Below, piece by piece: positions 8,453 to 16,373 of a stretch of 64,000 nucleotides of DNA. Positions within the stretch are counted from its first letter, which is position 1; the number at the start of each line of letters is the position of its first letter. The translations under genes and the position numbers were made by a program. Location: contig CAZDUX010000010.1 of assembly GCA_964508715.1 (NCBI GenBank), forward strand, positions 1 through 64,000, in the 5' to 3' direction. The DNA is from JAKALX01 sp964508715. GTDB taxonomy: Bacteria; Chloroflexota; Dehalococcoidia; Tepidiformales; Tepidiformaceae. Below the pieces are notes generated by a model, which saw only the letters and a program-made list of their open reading frames with translations, was not told the DNA's origin and did no database searches.

Positions 8453-9889
8453 ATGATCAATCGTGTTTTCCAGCGTCTCGCCATCAGTGTCCAGCCAGTC
8501 CCGAAGCAGTCCGCGGACGAGCGGATCAAGAACTTTGAGGAAACCTACCTCGGTTTCGATCTCAATGCGGCGATGGTTGAAGCATCACGCTGTATTCAGT
8601 GTCCTTCGGCGCCGTGCCAGGCCGCGTGCCCGGTAGAGAACGATATTCCCGGTGCATTCGCGCTGCTGGAAGTGGGCGACGTCATTGGTGCCGCAAACAA
8701 GTTCCGCGAAACGTCGAATCTCCCCGAGATGTGCGGACGGCTCTGCCCGCAAGAGGTCCTCTGCGAAGGAGCGTGCGTGGTTGGCTTTGCCATCCGCCCC
8801 AACGGCCAGCACGAGCCGCCGGTGACCATCGGCAAACTCGAGTCATTCGTCACCGACTATCAGCGGCGGGAACTCGGCGGCTACCCGATGCCGAAGCATA
8901 TGCCTGCACCCACCGGCCGCAAGGTTGCAATTGTCGGGGCGGGCCCTGCGGGGCTGGCCGTGGCGGAGCAGCTCGCTGACCTTGGCCACAGCCCGACGGT
9001 CTTCGAAGCGTGGCCAGAGCCGGGCGGTGTCCTCCTCTACGGCATCCCGAACTTCAAGATGCGCAAATCCATCGTTGACGAATACATCACTCATCTTGAT
9101 GCGATGGGTGTGAAGTTCTTGTGCAACACCTACGTGGGGCGCGATATCACGATCGACGAGCTCTTCCAGAAGGGGTTCCAGGCGGTATTCCTTGGGACGG
9201 GCGCGAGCCTTGGCAACGAGCTGGGGCTCGAGGGTGAGGAACTCGCGGGCATCCACAAGGCGACGGACTTTCTCGTGCGGGGGAACCTTTCCCCGGAGCA
9301 GTTGCCTGCACACCTGCGCGAGCCGTTGCCGCGCCCGACGAACATGGTCGTCGTTGGCGGTGGCGATACCTCGATGGACTGCGTTCGCACGGCCATGCGA
9401 ATCGGGGCCGAGAATGTGACCTGCGTTTATCGGCGGACAGAAGCGGAAATGCCAGGGCGGGGTGAGGAGCGCAAGAACGCCCGTGAAGAGGGAGTGCGCT
9501 TCGAAATGCTCACGCTGCCGGTGCGGTTTATCGGCGAGAACGGGCACGTCACCGGTGTCGAGTGCCAGCGCATGGAACTGGGTGAGCCCGACGAGTCAGG
9601 TCGCCGCCGCCCTATCCCTGTGAAGGGGAGTAACTACATCATTCCAGCCGATACCGTCGCCATCGCGATCGGCTATGGGGCTGACCCGAACGTGGTGAAG
9701 ACCGCGGGAGGGATTCGAGCCGATCGAAAGGCGCTCATCCAGATCGATCAACTCGGACGTACCTCGCGGCCAGGCGTGTTCGCCGGTGGCGATAACGTGA
9801 ACGGTGCGGACCTGGTGGTGACGGCACTTGCTGCAGGGCGCCGCGCAGCGGAGGCGATCCACCAGTACCTGCAGTCGCTCGGCAAGTAG
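8453..9889 (+). CDS. GltD-type NAD(P)H-dependent FAD/4Fe-4S oxidoreductase
   Basis: The 478-residue product from ATG 8453 has the GltD/NfnB architecture. The N-terminal iron-sulfur region is CIQCPSAPCQAACPVENDIPG and CGRLCPQEVLCEGACV (residues about 45-105). The FAD Rossmann loop is VAIVGAGPAGLAVAEQL, the NAD(P)H loop is MVVVGGGDTSMDCVRTA, and the end is RPGVFAGGDNVNGADLVVTA. It is the electron-input subunit fold of glutamate synthase, sulfide dehydrogenase and related bifurcating enzymes. No large glutamate synthase subunit is adjacent, so the partner is unknown. The frame extends upstream to 8057 only as overlap noise, and the MINRVFQRL start fits the family. Confidence 0.85.
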   Translation: MINRVFQRLAISVQPVPKQSADERIKNFEETYLGFDLNAAMVEASRCIQCPSAPCQAACPVENDIPGAFALLEVGDVIGAANKFRETSNLPEMCGRLCPQEVLCEGACVVGFAIRPNGQHEPPVTIGKLESFVTDYQRRELGGYPMPKHMPAPTGRKVAIVGAGPAGLAVAEQLADLGHSPTVFEAWPEPGGVLLYGIPNFKMRKSIVDEYITHLDAMGVKFLCNTYVGRDITIDELFQKGFQAVFLGTGASLGNELGLEGEELAGIHKATDFLVRGNLSPEQLPAHLREPLPRPTNMVVVGGGDTSMDCVRTAMRIGAENVTCVYRRTEAEMPGRGEERKNAREEGVRFEMLTLPVRFIGENGHVTGVECQRMELGEPDESGRRRPIPVKGSNYIIPADTVAIAIGYGADPNVVKTAGGIRADRKALIQIDQLGRTSRPGVFAGGDNVNGADLVVTALAAGRRAAEAIHQYLQSLGK

Positions 9890-9980
9890 CCAGCAGAAGT
9901 TACAAGCGGTTTACAAACGGGATCTGTTCGGCTTCTGCCTGGCCTCCGACGTTGAAAAGGAGAGCCACGCGAGGACGAAT

Positions 9981-10763
9981 ATGAACAGGCCGCCGGGAAT
10001 GAGTCTCCTTCTGGGAAACAGCAATGAGAAGGTGCTGGGCAGCGTCGAGGCGCCACCGATTCTGCGGCTGATCCGCCCGACGACATTCGTTGTCTGGCTC
10101 GTCATCTTCTGTGTCGAGCTACAGATGGTGGTCTCGACTGGCACCGCAACGAACCTGCTGGCGATGGTGCTATCGACGGCCGTCTTCGGGGCGGTCCATG
10201 TTCAGTTCTGGTACGAAGAGTCGGAGCAGGGGCGGCGCTTCCACCGAAACATCGACCGCATGCGCGGACGCGTTTATGAGGACGATGAGACGGGGCTTCC
10301 CAATAGCCGGCATTTCGTCTTCGAGCTCCGAAGACAGATGATGCGCTCGGTGCGCAGCGGAAAAGGCTTTTCACTGGTGCTGACCGATATCAGTGGGTGG
10401 GAGAAGGTGAAGGGCCGCGAGGAGCGTGTATTACGGGATCTGACCCGCGCGCTTCGTCAATCTGTGAGTGAATCGGACTTCGTGGCGCATCTGCAGGGGT
10501 CGATATTCGCGGTCATCATGCTCGACGGGCACGATCAGACAGCAGCCGAGAAGGCCGAAACGCTCATCACGGCCATCGGAACATGTATCCCGAACGACCT
10601 CGCGGGCGTCTGCTACCCGGTGGTTTCGTTCACCGGGTACCAGGGTGAACTGGAAGTGCGCGACTATCTGAGGCGTGCTCAACGCGACCTGGTTGGTGCA
10701 CGGGCACACAACCCGGCTTCGGCCACCCCGGTGCGGCAGAATCCGCGCGTCGCAGCCGCCTGA
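9981..10763 (+). CDS. Membrane protein with degenerate GGDEF-like domain
   Basis: From ATG 9981 (GAGGA at 9971-9975) the 260-residue protein has two membrane helices near residues 30-70 (FVVWLVIFCVELQMVV and LLAMVLSTAVFGAVHV), then a GGDEF-fold region beginning DDETGLPNSRHFVFELRR. The substrate loop is present as FSLVLTDISGWEKV, but the signature GG(D/E)EF position reads HLQGSIFAVIM. It therefore lacks the catalytic loop and probably cannot make c-di-GMP. It may be a dimerising or binding relic. A hairpin follows at 10799-10828. Confidence 0.65.
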   Translation: MNRPPGMSLLLGNSNEKVLGSVEAPPILRLIRPTTFVVWLVIFCVELQMVVSTGTATNLLAMVLSTAVFGAVHVQFWYEESEQGRRFHRNIDRMRGRVYEDDETGLPNSRHFVFELRRQMMRSVRSGKGFSLVLTDISGWEKVKGREERVLRDLTRALRQSVSESDFVAHLQGSIFAVIMLDGHDQTAAEKAETLITAIGTCIPNDLAGVCYPVVSFTGYQGELEVRDYLRRAQRDLVGARAHNPASATPVRQNPRVAAA

Positions 10764-10798
10764 AGCGGCATCGGATATACAACCACCGCTCCCTCTCA

Positions 10799-10828
10799 AA
10801 GCCTGGCGGGCTGGCCACCGCCGGGCTT
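10799..10828 (+). terminator. Hairpin after the GGDEF-like gene
   Basis: Arms 10799-10809 (AAGCCTGGCGG) and 10818-10828 (CCGCCGGGCTT) pair over 11 positions with one G-U around an 8-base loop. It lies 35 bases after the stop codon. The T-run is very short, so termination is likely but not certain. Confidence 0.5.
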
Positions 10829-10845
10829 GTACCGTCCCTGCGGAG

Positions 10846-10874
10846 AGAGAAAAGGCCGCCCCCGGAGGGCGGCC
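10846..10874 (-). terminator. Rho-independent terminator of tRNA-Gly
   Basis: On the minus strand an 8-bp perfect GGCCGCCC/GGGCGGCC stem (10867-10874 with 10854-10861, 5-base loop) is followed by TTTTCTCTCT. It starts 15 bases after the tRNA-Gly 3' end. Confidence 0.8.
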
Positions 10875-10888
10875 AGTGAACGAGGTGC

Positions 10889-10962
10889 TGGAGCGGGCGA
10901 AGGGAATCGAACCCTCGTCTCAACCTTGGGAAGGTCGCGTTCTGCCATTGAACCACACCCGC
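10889..10962 (-). tRNA. tRNA-Gly (anticodon CCC)
   Basis: The minus-strand fold has acceptor GCGGGTG/CGCCCGC, discriminator T and an encoded CCA (10889-10891). The anticodon stem is CGACC/GGTTG with loop TTCCCAA, giving CCC, which reads GGG. The T-arm contains GGTTCGATTCC. It is divergent from the split-barrel gene at 11018. Confidence 0.96.
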
Positions 10963-11017
10963 TCAATGACGGGGAGCATCGTATCATCTCGACACACTTC
11001 GCACGAGGAGAAGACCG

Positions 11018-11500
11018 ATGCCGATTCCGAAAGAGCTTGGCCTGACTGATGCCGAACTCGATGAGCTGATGCGGACGAGCTGGAATATGCGGATCGCGAC
11101 TGTGGGGCCAGGGACACGGATCAACCTCACGCCGCTCTGGTTCGGGTGGGCAGGTGGAAGCATCTACGCCTTCTGCCGGGGCCAGAAGGTAATCAACCTT
11201 CGGCGGAACCCCACATGCACCATCCTCGTCGACAAGAATGAACGTTTCCCGGAGCTCATTGGAGCGATGTTCCAGGGCCGCGCAACCGTGCTCGAGGATG
11301 CCGATGCAGAGAATGCCGACCCTCACCTGGAGGAGGTCCGCATCCAGATGGCGAGGAAGTACCACGGGGGCCACGGGGAGAGCGGGCCCGCTTCCGAACG
11401 AAACACGTCTACGGCACGGGGCCGGCACTGGCGCTGGGTGCGGCTCGACCCGGTGAAGCTGGTAACCTGGGACAACCACAAGCTGCCGAAGCGCGGATAG
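11018..11500 (+). CDS. Pyridoxamine-5'-phosphate-oxidase family (F420/flavin split-barrel) protein
   Basis: The 160-residue protein matches small PPOX-class oxidoreductases: MRIATVGPGTRINLTPLWFGW, then IYAFCRGQKVINLRRNPTC, and ATVLEDADAE. The final strand is WRWVRLDPVKLVTWDNHKL, the pattern of the actinobacterial/Chloroflexota F420-dependent reductases. Cofactor choice between FMN and F420 cannot be settled from the sequence alone. The start is well supported by GAGGAGAAG upstream. It shares its promoter region with the divergent tRNA-Gly. Confidence 0.8.
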   Translation: MPIPKELGLTDAELDELMRTSWNMRIATVGPGTRINLTPLWFGWAGGSIYAFCRGQKVINLRRNPTCTILVDKNERFPELIGAMFQGRATVLEDADAENADPHLEEVRIQMARKYHGGHGESGPASERNTSTARGRHWRWVRLDPVKLVTWDNHKLPKRG

Positions 11501-11535
11501 CATCACAGCACCTCACAGGGGACTTGACGCGCACG

Positions 11536-11541
11536 TATACT
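11536..11541 (+). promoter_or_regulatory. Probable -10 element of the CBS-domain gene
   Basis: TATACT lies 30 bases before ATG 11571, giving a plausible short leader with GGAGGG before the start. No good -35 is present at 17 bases. TTGACG at 11524-11529 is too close to pair with it. Confidence 0.4.
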
Positions 11542-11570
11542 GGGTGCGATTCAGAATCTGGAGGGCCGTT

Positions 11571-12011
11571 ATGTACGGACGCGTCAGGGATGTTCTGGCG
11601 GAAAAGGGCCGCCAGGTCTACACCATTCGCAAGAGTGCGACGGTGTGCGAAGCGGTGCGAGAGATGAACCGCAAGGGTGTCGGTGCACTTCTCGTCATGG
11701 CCGATGAGCACCCGGTAGGCATCTTCACCGAGCGTGATGTGCTTCGCCGGGTGGTCGATGTCGATCGTGATCCCGAGCTGACGAAGGTGGTGGAGGTGAT
11801 GACACCAGACCCGTTGACGGTGCCACCATCGATGCCAGTGGAGGAAGCGATGGCGGAGATGACTCGCCGCCGCTTCCGTCATCTCCCTGTGATCGAAGGC
11901 CCGGACGTAATCGGCCTGGTATCGAGCGGGGACATCATGCGCTGGGTGATGATGCACATGGAGAACGACCTCCAGCACGTGACCGAGTACATCACCGGCA
12001 AGGTCAATTAG
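11571..12011 (+). CDS. Tandem CBS-domain protein
   Basis: Two CBS repeats fill the 146 residues. The first is VYTIRKSATVCEAVREMNRKGVGALLV with GIFTERDVLRRVV. The second is VMTPDPLTVPPSMPVEEAMAEM with RHLPVIEGPDVIGLVSSGDI. Such stand-alone pairs bind adenine nucleotides and act as energy or redox sensors for partner enzymes. The ATG at 11571 is preceded by GGAGGG. No partner gene is obvious nearby. Confidence 0.85.
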   Translation: MYGRVRDVLAEKGRQVYTIRKSATVCEAVREMNRKGVGALLVMADEHPVGIFTERDVLRRVVDVDRDPELTKVVEVMTPDPLTVPPSMPVEEAMAEMTRRRFRHLPVIEGPDVIGLVSSGDIMRWVMMHMENDLQHVTEYITGKVN

Positions 12012-12077
12012 GCGTCGCAGGCACGGTGGATCCGTCGAGGAGACGGCGATTCACCTGATGTGGTACAGGCATTTAGC

Positions 12078-12089
12078 GAACACTTGTTC
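12078..12089. promoter_or_regulatory. LexA/SOS-box-like palindrome
   Basis: GAACACTTGTTC is a GAAC-N4-GTTC dyad, the form of the Gram-positive type LexA (DinR) operator. It lies directly before a TATTCT -10-like hexamer (12090-12095) and 52 bases before the VOC gene start. Binding would block that promoter. Confidence 0.4.
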
Positions 12090-12140
12090 TATTCTCGAGC
12101 GAGGACAGGCCGGTGACCGGCCGCGAGGAGAGATACGAAC

Positions 12141-12548
12141 GTGAAGTCATCGCTCAGCCATCTGGTGGTCCACGTGCGACCGGAAAACATGCAGTTCTAC
12201 GCGGACCTCATGACGTTCCTTGGCTGGAACACCCTTTACGAGGGCGAGGCCGTGCTCGGTGTTGGAAACGACGGCGGCCCAAGCTTGTGGTTTATGACCG
12301 CTCCGAAGAGCAGTGCCAACGACTACGATGCACCGGGGGTGAATCACCTCGCTCTCGGCGTGACCGCGCAGGGCGATGTCGATGAGACGGTGAAGTACCT
12401 TGCCGGGCTGGCAATAGAACCGCTCTTCGGGACGCCCTGCCACCGGCCGGAGTTCGCTTCGAGTGAGCAGGAGACGTACTACCAGGTGATGTTCGAGTCA
12501 CCCGACAGAGTGCTCTTCGAAGTCGTGTACACGGGCCCGAAGGCCTGA
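12141..12548 (+). CDS. VOC/glyoxalase-fold protein
   Basis: The 135-residue protein has the vicinal-oxygen-chelate pattern: SHLVVHVRPENMQFYADLM at the start (first metal His), then a second module beginning GVNHLALGVTA (His), and a final Glu in VLFEVVYTGP. The family covers dioxygenases, isomerases and resistance proteins, and the substrate is unknown. The upstream region holds a LexA-like box next to a -10 element, so induction by DNA damage is possible. A hairpin terminator at 12558-12591 follows. Confidence 0.75.
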   Translation: MKSSLSHLVVHVRPENMQFYADLMTFLGWNTLYEGEAVLGVGNDGGPSLWFMTAPKSSANDYDAPGVNHLALGVTAQGDVDETVKYLAGLAIEPLFGTPCHRPEFASSEQETYYQVMFESPDRVLFEVVYTGPKA

Positions 12549-12557
12549 CTTGAACCA

Positions 12558-12591
12558 CGGAGGGGCAAGGGCATGCGAACTCGCCCCTCCG
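12558..12591. terminator. Hairpin between convergent VOC and enoyl-CoA hydratase genes
   Basis: A perfect 9-bp stem CGGAGGGGC (12558-12566)/GCCCCTCCG (12583-12591) with 16-base loop sits in the 52-base convergent gap. It can serve both genes but has no T-run. Confidence 0.5.
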
Positions 12592-12600
12592 CAATGACAC

Positions 12601-13392
12601 TCACCGTCCCTTGAAGACAGGCTCCCGCCGCTCGACGAACGAGAGGGCACCCTCCCTGTGGTCCTCCGTCGTGAAGAGATAGGCGAGGGAACTGCCGATA
12701 TAGGCGCCCATCTCCTCCATCGAGGCGTGAACGGCCTTGCGAAGGCCCTCCTTCATGTACCGCATGGCAATCGGGGGATTGGCAGCGATTTTCCGGGCGA
12801 TCTCCATCGCTGCGGGCAGTAGTTCCTCTGCGGGGACGACCTTCGAGATCAGCCCGATACGCTCCGCCTCAGCAGCCTCGATGACGTCGCCCGTGAACAA
12901 GAGCTCGGCAGCCTTCGATGGGCCAACGACGCGTGGAAGGCACCAGAGGCCGCCGAGGTCTGAGACGAGGCCGCGCTTGATGAAGAGCTCACCGAACTTC
13001 GCCTTCTCGGACGCAATGCGGATATCACAGAACAGCGCCATGTCCATACCCCAGCCGACTGCCGGGCCGTTCACGGCAGCAACGACAGGCTTGTCACACT
13101 CGAGGATCGCAGCGGCGGCCGGTGTAGGGCGCGGCCGGACATCGCGAAGGCGTGCAGTGGTGGCATCGCGTTGTTCGCCGAGCATGATCTGCCTGACGTC
13201 ATCGCCGGAGCAGAAGGCCCGGCCAGCACCGGTAAGAACAATGCAGCGTACCTCGGGGTCGCTATGTGCCCGTCGGAACGCTTCCTCCAACTCTCCGTAC
13301 ATTTCACGCGTGAGCGCGTTCATGACTTCCGGGCGGTTGAGGGTGATAGTCAGGATGTGATCGTTGAGCTCGTAACCGATGTTCTGGTACAC
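12601..13392 (-). CDS. Enoyl-CoA hydratase/isomerase family protein
   Basis: The GTG at 13392 is chosen because GAGGTGG precedes it at good spacing and the resulting 263 residues (start VYQNIGYELNDHILTITLNR) fit the crotonase family. The oxyanion-hole region is AFCSGDDVRQI and the second Gly loop is AAVNGPAVGWGMDMAL. The position of the first catalytic Glu reads FGELFIKRGLVSDLGG, as in enoyl-CoA isomerase/hydratase paralogues. It would act in beta-oxidation or a related acyl-CoA pathway. The ThDP enzyme gene lies upstream on the same strand, 214 bases away. Confidence 0.85.
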   Translation of the reverse strand: MYQNIGYELNDHILTITLNRPEVMNALTREMYGELEEAFRRAHSDPEVRCIVLTGAGRAFCSGDDVRQIMLGEQRDATTARLRDVRPRPTPAAAAILECDKPVVAAVNGPAVGWGMDMALFCDIRIASEKAKFGELFIKRGLVSDLGGLWCLPRVVGPSKAAELLFTGDVIEAAEAERIGLISKVVPAEELLPAAMEIARKIAANPPIAMRYMKEGLRKAVHASMEEMGAYIGSSLAYLFTTEDHREGALSFVERREPVFKGR

Positions 13393-13524
13393 GGCACCAC
13401 CTCGATAGAAGTGGCCCGAGTCTACTCCAATGCAGCGCGGCCCCGGCAGTGGCACTGCCTCTGCCACGCCCACGGCGGCCGCGAGACCCCGGCGCATTTG
13501 CGAAGCAAGCCTGCGCTCCGCATC

Positions 13525-13565
13525 CCCGATTGAGACCACCGGGTTCCTCGGCGGCCTCAATCGGG
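13525..13565. repeat. Perfect 10-bp inverted repeat, 21-base loop
   Basis: CCCGATTGAG (13525-13534) and CTCAATCGGG (13556-13565) are perfect complements in the gap after the ThDP-enzyme gene. Together with the next hairpin it forms a double structure, probably transcript-end or processing signals. Confidence 0.5.
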
Positions 13566-13570
13566 ACGGG

Positions 13571-13600
13571 ACTGGCCCGGTGGATGAGCACCGGGCCAGT
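13571..13600 (-). terminator. Strong GC hairpin after the ThDP-enzyme gene
   Basis: ACTGGCCCGGT (13571-13581) and ACCGGGCCAGT (13590-13600) give a perfect 11-bp stem with 8-base loop, 6 bases past the stop codon at 13607. It is placed as a terminator, though a T-run is lacking. Confidence 0.55.
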
Positions 13601-13606
13601 CATCCC

Positions 13607-15253
13607 CTACTTGAACTCGTAGCCGCCCTTCACACCTGCCGGGTTGGGATCGGTCAGCACGTTGACGCAGGCGGGCTTGCCAGAATCGAAGGCCCGGGCG
13701 ATGGCAGCAGCGATCTGCTCGGGGTGCTCGACGAATTCGCCGTGGCCACCGAGGCCCTCAACGACTTTGTCGTAGCGGGCGTTATCGCCGAGGACAGTCG
13801 CCGGGGTGCGGCCTTCACCGTACTGGGCCTTCTGCCCGACGTAGATCTGGTGCCAGGTGCGGTCGTTCCCGATGACCGAGACGACGGGCATCTTGAATCG
13901 GACGAAGGTATCGAAGTCGAACCCGTTGAGGCCAAACGTGCCATCGCCGTTGACCATGAGCACCTTCTTGTCGGGTGCAGCGACACTCGCCGCCATGCAG
14001 AAGCCGGTACCAACCCCAAGGGTGCCGAATGGGCCCGGGTCCATCCACTGACCGGGATGATTGATTGGGAGCACGCCCGCGGCGATCGCGACGATGTCGC
14101 CGCCATCGCCAATGACGATCGTGTCGTCATCGACGAACTTCGCGATCTCCTTGCAGAGGCGAAGCGGGTGGATCGGCATACTGTCGGAGTTCATGAAGAT
14201 CTCGCGCTGGGCATCGGCTTTCCCTTCGAGCCCGCGTAGATACGTCATCCACTCACCATGGTCACCCTTCCCGATCTCCGCTGTCAGTTGGAGGAGCGCC
14301 TGGCGGATGTTCGCCTCGATGCCGATAGAGAAGTCACGGTTGCGGCCGATGTCGCGAGGATCGATATCAATCTGAATGATGCGAGCATTCGGGTTCCAGG
14401 CAGGGGCCTGGCCGTACTTCAGGCGGAAGTCAATCGGTGTGCCGAGAATGACGATGACGTCCGCCTGCTGGAACGCCGGACGCCGGGAGAGTGAGAAGAA
14501 GTTCGGATTATCCTGCTTGAGCGTGCCACGGCCCATGGCGTTGGTGTAGACAGGCACATCCGCTGCTTTCGCGAAGGCGGCGAGCTCGTTGTGAGCGCGG
14601 TGCCAGAAAACGCCCGAACCGGCCATGATCATCGGCTTTTCAGCCGTTGCGATGGCGATGGCCGCCTCTTTGATGAGTTGCGGATCGCCCATGATTTCAC
14701 CAGTGGGGCGATAGTTGCGCGGCCATTCGAGGCTGTCTTCATCAACGCGGCTGAAGAGGACGTCGGATGGGACCTGGAGGAAGGTGGGGCCGAACTTCCC
14801 GGTCATCGCTTCACGAAATGCCATGGCCATGTAATAGGGCAGGCGGCGCGTTTCATAGACGGTCTGCGACCACTTCGTGATCGGCTCCATCACCCCGCTC
14901 AGTTCGATATCCTGGAGTGAACCCATGTCGTACTGGCGGAGCGGAGAGCGGCCCCCGATGACCACCATCGGGCTGGATGCCTGGTAGGCATTGGCGACAG
15001 CCGTTACGACATCGGTAACACCCGGGCCGGCAGTGACTGCGGCAACGCCGGGCTTGAAGGTGATACGCGAGTACCCGTCGGCCGCGTGACCGGCCGATTG
15101 TTCGTGGCGCGTGTCGATGATCTCGATGCCGTTGTTGAGACATCCTTCGTAGATGTTCTGAATGTGTCCGCCGGAGAGGGTGAAGATGTGTCCGACACCC
15201 TCTTGCTTGATCATGCGGGCGATGATCTCGCCCCCGTCGATCATGTTGCCCAT
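13607..15253 (-). CDS. Thiamine-diphosphate-dependent enzyme (acetolactate synthase/2-hydroxyacyl-CoA lyase-like)
   Basis: The 548-residue protein from ATG 15253 (GGAGA upstream) has all three ThDP-enzyme domains. The catalytic Glu is in TRHEQSAGHAADGYSR (about residue 50), with TAGPGVTDVVTAVANA after it. The central FAD/nucleotide-type domain contains IIQIDIDPRDIGRN. The C-terminal metal/ThDP motif is NGDGTFGLNGFDFDTF followed by VIGND. The absence of an adjacent small regulatory subunit argues against biosynthetic IlvB, and 2-hydroxyacyl-CoA lyase, oxalyl-CoA decarboxylase or a related lyase is equally possible. Upstream frame extension to 15514 is noise. Confidence 0.8.
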   Translation of the reverse strand: MGNMIDGGEIIARMIKQEGVGHIFTLSGGHIQNIYEGCLNNGIEIIDTRHEQSAGHAADGYSRITFKPGVAAVTAGPGVTDVVTAVANAYQASSPMVVIGGRSPLRQYDMGSLQDIELSGVMEPITKWSQTVYETRRLPYYMAMAFREAMTGKFGPTFLQVPSDVLFSRVDEDSLEWPRNYRPTGEIMGDPQLIKEAAIAIATAEKPMIMAGSGVFWHRAHNELAAFAKAADVPVYTNAMGRGTLKQDNPNFFSLSRRPAFQQADVIVILGTPIDFRLKYGQAPAWNPNARIIQIDIDPRDIGRNRDFSIGIEANIRQALLQLTAEIGKGDHGEWMTYLRGLEGKADAQREIFMNSDSMPIHPLRLCKEIAKFVDDDTIVIGDGGDIVAIAAGVLPINHPGQWMDPGPFGTLGVGTGFCMAASVAAPDKKVLMVNGDGTFGLNGFDFDTFVRFKMPVVSVIGNDRTWHQIYVGQKAQYGEGRTPATVLGDNARYDKVVEGLGGHGEFVEHPEQIAAAIARAFDSGKPACVNVLTDPNPAGVKGGYEFK

Positions 15254-15404
15254 GGCTTTCGATCTCCAGATGAGGTGTGGAGGCAGTATAGGCCCGAACC
15301 GGACAGGCGTCCGTTGGCGGTGGGCGGTACCCCGGGCACGGCGGCGAGGGAATGAAGCGGGTAGCCAATAGCTACCGCGGTGAGATCGCGGTTGGTATGA
15401 TCGG

Positions 15405-16373
15405 ATGCGAGCCGTGCGGTTGTTCATGGAGTCGAGAGCACGGGCGCCCAGCAAGGAGCACAACAAGCAGAAGGCGAGCGTCATCGTGCAATACCGTCTC
15501 TGGCAGCTGGTCACCGCTCTCGTGCGTCGGCTGCCGACACGAGTGAGCTACGGCGTGGCGTTTGCGGTTGGTTCCATCGCCTTTTACAGCTGGCCGCGCG
15601 GCCGCCGCTCGATGGAACGGAACTACCGGCGCGTTCTCAGGGGTGCATCCAAACGCGAAGTGCGGCGAACGGCACGCCGGTCACTTGTGAACTACTGCCG
15701 TTACCTCGTGGACTTCGTCCGCTTTCCCTCGCTTTCGGGACAGCAGCTTTCGGCGGCGGTTCTTGGTGATGAGAGCTTCAAAGCACTCGATGCCGCGCTC
15801 GAAAAGGGCAAGGGCGCCCTCATCGTTTGCATGCACTTCGGCAACTGGGACCTCGGCGCCGGGGCAGCAGCAGCACGTGGATATCCCCTGACGGTCGTTG
15901 CCGAAACGTTCGACGATCCACGGCTCGACGCCATGGTCGCGGGTGCACGGCAGAGGCTGGGAATGTCCATTATCAAGATGGAAAAGGCCGGGCCTTCACT
16001 CCTGAGATCACTGAGACGGAACGGGCTCCTTGCACTCCTGATCGACCGCCCGGTCCCGGGGGACGGGGTGAGGGTAGAGTTCTTTGGAGAGGAGGTCGAA
16101 GTGCCTGCGGGCCCCGCGAGGCTGGCACTTTGGTCCGGGGCGATGGTCATCCCAACCGCGTTCGCTCGGATCGACCCGCTGAAGCCCGATGTGACAACCC
16201 TCACCGACTTCTCGTTGCGATACACGCCTACAGGCGACGAGACACATGATGTGCGGGAGATCACGCAGGCGATCATGCGGTCGCATGAGCGGTTCATCCG
16301 GAAACACCCGGACCAGTGGTACATGTTCCGCGAGATGTGGCCGGGGCCCTCGGTAGCGAAGGCAGGACCGTGA
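15405..16373 (+). CDS. LpxL/HtrB-type lysophospholipid (PIM) acyltransferase 1
   Basis: The 322-residue membrane-associated acyltransferase shows the family motif MHFGNWDLG (HX4D, about residue 143), then TVVAETFDDPRLD, LLALLIDRPVPGDG, and FFGEEVEVPAGPARLA. It ends with the typical FIRKHPDQWYMFREMWP. The domain is that of Kdo2-lipid A lauroyltransferases and of mycobacterial PatA. With no LPS genes nearby and a PimA-like gene in the operon, a PatA-like role on phosphatidylinositol mannosides is likelier. First gene of a five-gene operon. ATG 15405 was taken; ATG 15426 is an alternative. Confidence 0.8.
   Translation: MRAVRLFMESRARAPSKEHNKQKASVIVQYRLWQLVTALVRRLPTRVSYGVAFAVGSIAFYSWPRGRRSMERNYRRVLRGASKREVRRTARRSLVNYCRYLVDFVRFPSLSGQQLSAAVLGDESFKALDAALEKGKGALIVCMHFGNWDLGAGAAAARGYPLTVVAETFDDPRLDAMVAGARQRLGMSIIKMEKAGPSLLRSLRRNGLLALLIDRPVPGDGVRVEFFGEEVEVPAGPARLALWSGAMVIPTAFARIDPLKPDVTTLTDFSLRYTPTGDETHDVREITQAIMRSHERFIRKHPDQWYMFREMWPGPSVAKAGP

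Noticed and set aside
14061..14375. Plus-strand frames within the ThDP-enzyme gene
   Set aside because: Shadows of a gene with complete ThDP motifs on the minus strand.
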